The notes below the pieces were generated by a model, which saw nothing but the letters and a program-made list of their open reading frames with translations, searched no databases and was not told the origin of the DNA. 9,350 bases of DNA. It comes from Oligoflexia bacterium (GTDB lineage: Bacteria > Bdellovibrionota > UBA1018). A program made the translations under genes and the position numbers. The first letter of the stretch is position 1; each line of letters opens with the position of its first letter. Positions 5,794-9,350 of this stretch are shown in pieces. The stretch is taken from NCBI GenBank assembly GCA_903858195.1, contig CAIOHW010000239.1, positions 1 to 9,350 on the forward strand, read 5' to 3'.

Positions 5794-7173
5794 TCAAGGG
5801 GCCGGAAAACGAAGGCCGAGTGCGCCTCCCAGCTGGGTGCTGGTGTAGCTGCATCCCATTTCAGGGACGGGCGTTCCCGGCTGGGCAAGTGCGGGCAGCA
5901 CAAAGTCCGTGCACTGCAGGCGTACCTCAATGATCGAGCCGCTCCCGGCACCGACTGCTCGCAGCTGAGCAGTGGCATCGAGCGTCTTTGCGCGCAGATC
6001 CACCCGGGCGCCGTCAAAAACCACGGTGACCAGCTCTTCGGGGGCGGCCCCTTCGGGCCCAAACTGCAGCGAGGCAGTGACCTTGCGCTCGGGTGACGGA
6101 ATGAAAAGCTCGCTGAGCTCCTCTGCCCGCGTGTTCGCGGGCCGGGTCACTTGGAGCCAGACCCGCTGTGGCGCGCGTCCTCCGGGAAGCGCAAGCTCAC
6201 CCTGGCGGCGAAATCGAAAGCCATTGCGGCGGGAGCCATCATCGACAGCACCCTCGACCGGAAAGCGGCTCACCGCCGTCCTGCCAAAGCCAGCCACCTC
6301 ATGGCTGCAGCTCCACTCGCCCTTTCCACCCCGGTCCGAGGCGGAGCACTGGGTGGAAATCTCGAGTTCCTGGAGCCGGGTGCGGCCCACGAGGCGTCGC
6401 GTGCGCTCATCCCAAAGCGCACCCTCGTGCACGAGTCGAAATGCATCTCCGTAGCTGATGCTGAGCTGCACGACGCGGATGGGGGCGAACCGGTTCAAGA
6501 AGGCCTCTTCAGGACCGACTTCGGGCTCCAGCACGACGAGTCGGGCGGGAGTGGACTGTCCGTCCGAGAACTCCGTGATGCCCTCGATCAGGTTGCCGGG
6601 CACCGGGGCCCACGGCTTGGGCGAGATCTTCGAAGCGATTTCGTCCAGAGGAGTCTTCTCGGCACGGTTCAGCGTGAAGTCAGCACGGTTCTCGAAGTTC
6701 CCTGATGCCTCGAGCGTTCCGGCGAGCACGCCCTTGGAGAGGACCCCGCCGAGCACCACCCGCTCGGTCCGGCCAGAGGCCCGGGCCAGTTGGAGGTCGA
6801 TCTCAAAGCGTCCCGAGTCGGGCTCAAAAAAGCTGTCCTGCGAAGTGAGTGCGATTCGACCCTCAAGGTCCTGGAAAATCACGCGTGCCGTCAGCACGGG
6901 CTGGCCTTCGGCCTTTTCGCTGGGTCCGCCCGGCACCACGCCGATTCGCGGGGTGAACGAGAGCTCGAGTGCTCCGAGTTCGGCTTCACCCTTCCGTAGC
7001 ATTCCCCGGTAGGTGCCTTCGATGGGGGCGAGCTGATCGAGCTCTTCTTGCAGCTTTTCGCGACGCCATTGATCGACGGTGTGGTCCTGGACGCAACCGG
7101 AGACCGTCCCCGCCAACAGCACGGACAAAAGCACGGATGCGATCGAACGTGTGACAGTGGGGGTGCGGGCCAT
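5794..7173 (-). CDS. Lipoprotein with three related beta modules, encoded next to the RND-TolC fusion
   Basis: This is a 459-residue lipoprotein that I cannot assign to a named family. The signal peptide SIASVLLSVLLAG ends in the lipobox VSGC, putting the acylated Cys at residue 27. A short charged helix (about 31-48) follows. The rest is beta-rich and looks like three versions of one module: about 49-170, 190-308 and 316-459. Each begins with a Gly-containing strand (IEGTYRGML, LIEGITEF, FRRQGELALP), passes through a segment ending in Pro (LSFTP, VVLEP, VTRP), and reaches a strand pair such as FFEPDSGRFEIDLQL, ALWDERTRRLVGRTRL and VFDGARVDLRAKTL. Modules 2 and 3 each carry a Cys pair (276/289 and 421/441), with EWSCS and EMGCS at the second Cys. 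The start is 19 bases after the RND-TolC stop on the same strand, with GGAG 8 bases before the ATG, so the two are probably co-transcribed. A role as pump accessory or envelope factor is inferred from position only. Confidence 0.87.
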   Translation of the reverse strand: MARTPTVTRSIASVLLSVLLAGTVSGCVQDHTVDQWRREKLQEELDQLAPIEGTYRGMLRKGEAELGALELSFTPRIGVVPGGPSEKAEGQPVLTARVIFQDLEGRIALTSQDSFFEPDSGRFEIDLQLARASGRTERVVLGGVLSKGVLAGTLEASGNFENRADFTLNRAEKTPLDEIASKISPKPWAPVPGNLIEGITEFSDGQSTPARLVVLEPEVGPEEAFLNRFAPIRVVQLSISYGDAFRLVHEGALWDERTRRLVGRTRLQELEISTQCSASDRGGKGEWSCSHEVAGFGRTAVSRFPVEGAVDDGSRRNGFRFRRQGELALPGGRAPQRVWLQVTRPANTRAEELSELFIPSPERKVTASLQFGPEGAAPEELVTVVFDGARVDLRAKTLDATAQLRAVGAGSGSIIEVRLQCTDFVLPALAQPGTPVPEMGCSYTSTQLGGALGLRFPAP

Positions 7174-7181
7174 GTGGAGTA

Positions 7182-7185
7182 CTCC
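7182..7185 (-). promoter_or_regulatory. Ribosome binding site of the lipoprotein gene, inside a palindrome
   Basis: GGAG on the minus strand lies 8 bases before the ATG (7173). It is the left half of the perfect palindrome GGAGTACTCC (7176-7185) in the 19-base gap after the RND-TolC stop. Confidence 0.6.
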
Positions 7186-7192
7186 GTAATGC

Positions 7193-9350
7193 TTAAAGAG
7201 CCTGTGTGAGCCGGGTGACGCTCACTCCCACGGCACGGCACATCCTGGCAAGGGCCTGGAGGTGATCAAACCGGGCCTGCTCGCGGGCCTGCTGGGCGTC
7301 TTGAAACGCCTGCTGGACCTGTAAAAGCTGCAAAATATCAATGGTTGCAAGGCGATAGTTACGCCTCGCCTCATCCAGACTCTCTTTCGAAAGCCCCCAG
7401 GCGCGCTCGGAGGACTCGAGGTTTTTCCGGGTCATTCGGAGGGTTTCCTGGCTCCTGACCCGCTCCAGCGCGGCATTCTGCAGGGTGGCCTGCTCCTCGG
7501 CTTCAAATTGCCGGGCCTGAGCATCGAAGCTCCTGCGTTCCTGCAGGATCGAAAGCCCGCTAAAGAGCGGGATCGTCAGCGTCACGCCCACATTCCACGC
7601 ATTGGCAGAATTGCTGAGCAGGTCCGTGCGAACGAACGACTGCCGGGCGATCTCGCCCGTGGCCCGGAGCGAGGGAAAGTTCTGGCCGACGACCGTAGAG
7701 CGTTGCTGGCCCACGCGCTCACGGCGGAGCCGGGCCTGCCCGAGCTCCGGGAGTGATCCGATCTCTGAAGCCAGCAGCTCCTTTTCAAGCGACTCAAGCG
7801 TGCCCGAAACCTCTGGAGTCCGCCTCACGTCGAGACTCCCGGACACGGTCAGGATCTGCGGGTCGCTTCGCCCAAGCAGCGTGGCGAGCTCTTGTGCGGC
7901 AATCTGGAGCTGGCTCCTGGCCTGCGCGATCCGGGGTTCGAGCAGCGCGACCTGGGTGCGGGCCTGGAGCACATCCAGGAGCTGCCCGCGACCGATCGAC
8001 TGCCTGCGCTGGGCGGTCGTGAGGGTGTCGTTTTGGATCTTCTCGATCTCCGCCAGCGTGTCGACGAGTCGCTGCGAAAGCAGGACCTGGTAGAACGACC
8101 GGATCACGTTGATCGAAAGGTCACGCGTAGCGACTTCGAGCTCAAGCTCCCGAAGCGCGCGATCGGTCCTGGATACGCCGATTCCAGAAAAGAACCCAAA
8201 AACCAGAAGCGGCTGCGAGGCCTGGATGTTTGCGCTGTAGGCGTTATAGGGCTCGCCATCGAATCGAACAAAGTTCGAGAGCACAGCATCCTTGCGGCTG
8301 GTCACGCCGAAGTTTGCATTGACCGTCGGAAATGCCGTCGCAAATGCGCGGCCCTCGTCCGCCCGGGCCTGATCGAGTCGCCGGCGGGCGCCCTCGAGCT
8401 GCGGCTGGTTTGAAAGCGCCTCAGAGATGGCCTCCTGCAGTCGGATCGGAGTGGGGGAGTCGTTTGCCTGAGCAGGGCCTGCCGACCCGGCTCCGATCGC
8501 AAGCAGCAGCGCTGTTCCAGCGGCGCCGCTTCCGAGTTTCGACTTCTGCCAGCGAGAAAAGAGCGAGTAGGCACAAGGCACGACAAAAAGCGTCAGAATC
8601 GTCGAGACGATCACCCCTCCGATGATGGTGATTGCCATCGGAATTCGCGTCTCGGCACCGGGGCCCAGGGCGAGTGCCGGCGGAATCGCCCCTGCAATCG
8701 TCGAAAATGAGGTCATGAGAATGGGCCTGAGCCTTCCCGGACAGGCCTCAAGAAGCGCCTCGTGAACCTTGCGTTTACCGCCTCCGAGAGCCTGGTTGGT
8801 GAAGTCCACCAGCAGGATCGAGTTCTTCTTCACGATGCCCATGAGCAGGATGAGCCCGATGAAGCTGTAGATGTTCAGGCTCTGCCCGGTGATCAGGAGT
8901 GCGAGGAATGCGCCCGAGAGGCTGAAGGGCATGGCAAGCAGCACCGACACCGGGTCGATGAAACTATTGAACTGCGATGCAAGCACCATGTAGGCCACGG
9001 CAATCCCGAGGATGAGCGCAAAGCCAAGGTCTCCGAATGATTCTTTGAAGGTCTCGGAGCTGCCGCTCATGACAACCTTGTAGCCGGCGGGGAGGAGCCT
9101 TGCCGAGATCGACTGGACGGCGGCAATGGCGTCGGACTGTGATTTTCCAGGCGGGATGTTGGCAAACAGGCTGATCGCGCGTTCGCGGTTGTAGCGGTTG
9201 ATCTGCGAGAGCGAGGGCTTCTCGCGGATCGTGACCACATCCGAGAGCGGCAGGAGCTCGCCTCGATTGTTTCGCACCTGAATTTGGCGGATCTGCTCGG
9301 CGCGGCTGCGCTCGCCGGGTTCAAGCCGCACGCGGATGTCGTAGCGCCGG
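7193..9350 (-). CDS. RND efflux permease fused to a TolC-family outer-membrane factor (N-terminus outside window)
   Basis: One uninterrupted frame encodes the end of an RND transporter followed by a whole TolC-like protein. Counting from the GTG at 9331 (the frame stays open to the window edge), residues 1-100 are the last periplasmic porter/docking segment. TM8-TM12 lie at about 104-118, 127-148, 153-175, 203-223 and 231-255. GLILLMGIVKKNSILLVDF (159-177) and RPILMT (202-207) are hallmark motifs of AcrB/MdtC-like (HAE-type) pumps. A basic stretch RWQKSK (260-265) leads into a hydrophobic segment ending in AQA (287-289). Residues 290-712 are two outer-membrane-efflux repeats (about 294-487 and 512-707) with FPTVNANFG, FPSLRATGE, the IPLFSG strand end and long coiled-coil helices; at 423 residues this is a full-length factor. 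A proton-driven drug or metabolite exporter is inferred. The adaptor gene is probably upstream. The stop is 19 bases before the lipoprotein gene. Confidence 0.93.
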   Translation of the reverse strand, partial: RRYDIRVRLEPGERSRAEQIRQIQVRNNRGELLPLSDVVTIREKPSLSQINRYNRERAISLFANIPPGKSQSDAIAAVQSISARLLPAGYKVVMSGSSETFKESFGDLGFALILGIAVAYMVLASQFNSFIDPVSVLLAMPFSLSGAFLALLITGQSLNIYSFIGLILLMGIVKKNSILLVDFTNQALGGGKRKVHEALLEACPGRLRPILMTSFSTIAGAIPPALALGPGAETRIPMAITIIGGVIVSTILTLFVVPCAYSLFSRWQKSKLGSGAAGTALLLAIGAGSAGPAQANDSPTPIRLQEAISEALSNQPQLEGARRRLDQARADEGRAFATAFPTVNANFGVTSRKDAVLSNFVRFDGEPYNAYSANIQASQPLLVFGFFSGIGVSRTDRALRELELEVATRDLSINVIRSFYQVLLSQRLVDTLAEIEKIQNDTLTTAQRRQSIGRGQLLDVLQARTQVALLEPRIAQARSQLQIAAQELATLLGRSDPQILTVSGSLDVRRTPEVSGTLESLEKELLASEIGSLPELGQARLRRERVGQQRSTVVGQNFPSLRATGEIARQSFVRTDLLSNSANAWNVGVTLTIPLFSGLSILQERRSFDAQARQFEAEEQATLQNAALERVRSQETLRMTRKNLESSERAWGLSKESLDEARRNYRLATIDILQLLQVQQAFQDAQQAREQARFDHLQALARMCRAVGVSVTRLTQAL
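8465..8524 (-). other. Signal-peptide-like junction between the RND and TolC parts of the fusion
   Basis: This stretch encodes residues 270-289 of the visible fusion: a hydrophobic core (GTALLLAIGAG) ending in SAGPAQA before NDSPTPIRLQEA. With the preceding RWQKSK it has the n-, h- and c-regions of a Sec signal peptide, including Ala at -3 and -1. No ATG lies nearby. The only alternative in-frame start I see is a GTG inside TM12 (VVPCAY) with no ribosome binding site. The segment would act as a thirteenth membrane crossing that puts the TolC part in the periplasm, and possibly as a cleavage site. Confidence 0.7.

Noticed and set aside
5333..5854. 173-codon minus-strand frame opposite the hemerythrin gene
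   Set aside because: It is antisense to a convincing HHE-domain gene with all ligands in place, and the antisense product shows no domain.
8465..8560. TolC-like part as a separate gene with its own start
   Set aside because: No ATG or TTG is present before the signal-like segment. The only in-frame GTG falls inside TM12 without a ribosome binding site, and no stop codon separates the two parts.
7193..9350. Heavy-metal (CusA/CzcA) RND assignment
   Set aside because: The GIVKKNSI and RPILMTSFSTIAGAIP blocks look like the HAE/AcrB-MdtC group. The N-terminal half carrying the metal-site residues is not in the window, so no metal role is claimed.

Overview
The window is densely coding, GC-rich DNA from a Gram-negative (diderm) bacterium. 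Nearly every gene is an envelope gene: a LolCDE/MacB-type ABC transporter, a LolA-like periplasmic protein, an outer-membrane beta-barrel, an RND pump with a TolC-type outer-membrane factor, and two large exported proteins, one a clear and one a probable lipoprotein. This mix would fit a Myxococcota, Bdellovibrionota or other deltaproteobacteria-like lineage, but no marker gene fixes the taxon. I see no tRNA, rRNA, CRISPR, insertion sequence or phage gene. The only non-coding stretch longer than about 20 bases is the 120-base divergent gap at 5234-5353.

Region 1 (1-3395, plus strand) is a tightly packed cassette of four genes: an ABC ATPase (5' end outside the window), an FtsX/MacB-type permease, a LolA-like exported protein and an outer-membrane barrel ending in an aromatic beta-signal. 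All three junctions are exactly 4-base start/stop overlaps (ATGA, ATGA, GTGA). Together the products cover cytoplasm, inner membrane, periplasm and outer membrane, so they look like one trans-envelope transport system, plausibly moving a lipid or lipoprotein.

Region 2 (3389-5233, minus strand) is a 614-residue probable lipoprotein with an N-terminal beta domain and a long helical-repeat C-terminal part, of unknown function. It meets the cassette tail to tail with a 7-base overlap. It is divergent from a small hemerythrin-fold gene (5354-5791, plus strand) across the only real intergenic region, which carries a palindromic and sigma-54-like motif.

Region 3 (5794-9350, minus strand) is a second transport operon. 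Its first visible gene, cut by the window edge, is a single reading frame joining the C-terminal end of an RND efflux permease to a complete TolC-like outer-membrane factor through a former signal peptide. Nineteen bases downstream lies a 459-residue lipoprotein that appears to consist of three related beta modules. The RND-TolC fusion, possibly split by signal peptidase after translation, and the compact ABC/LolA-like/barrel cassette are the two most noteworthy systems here.
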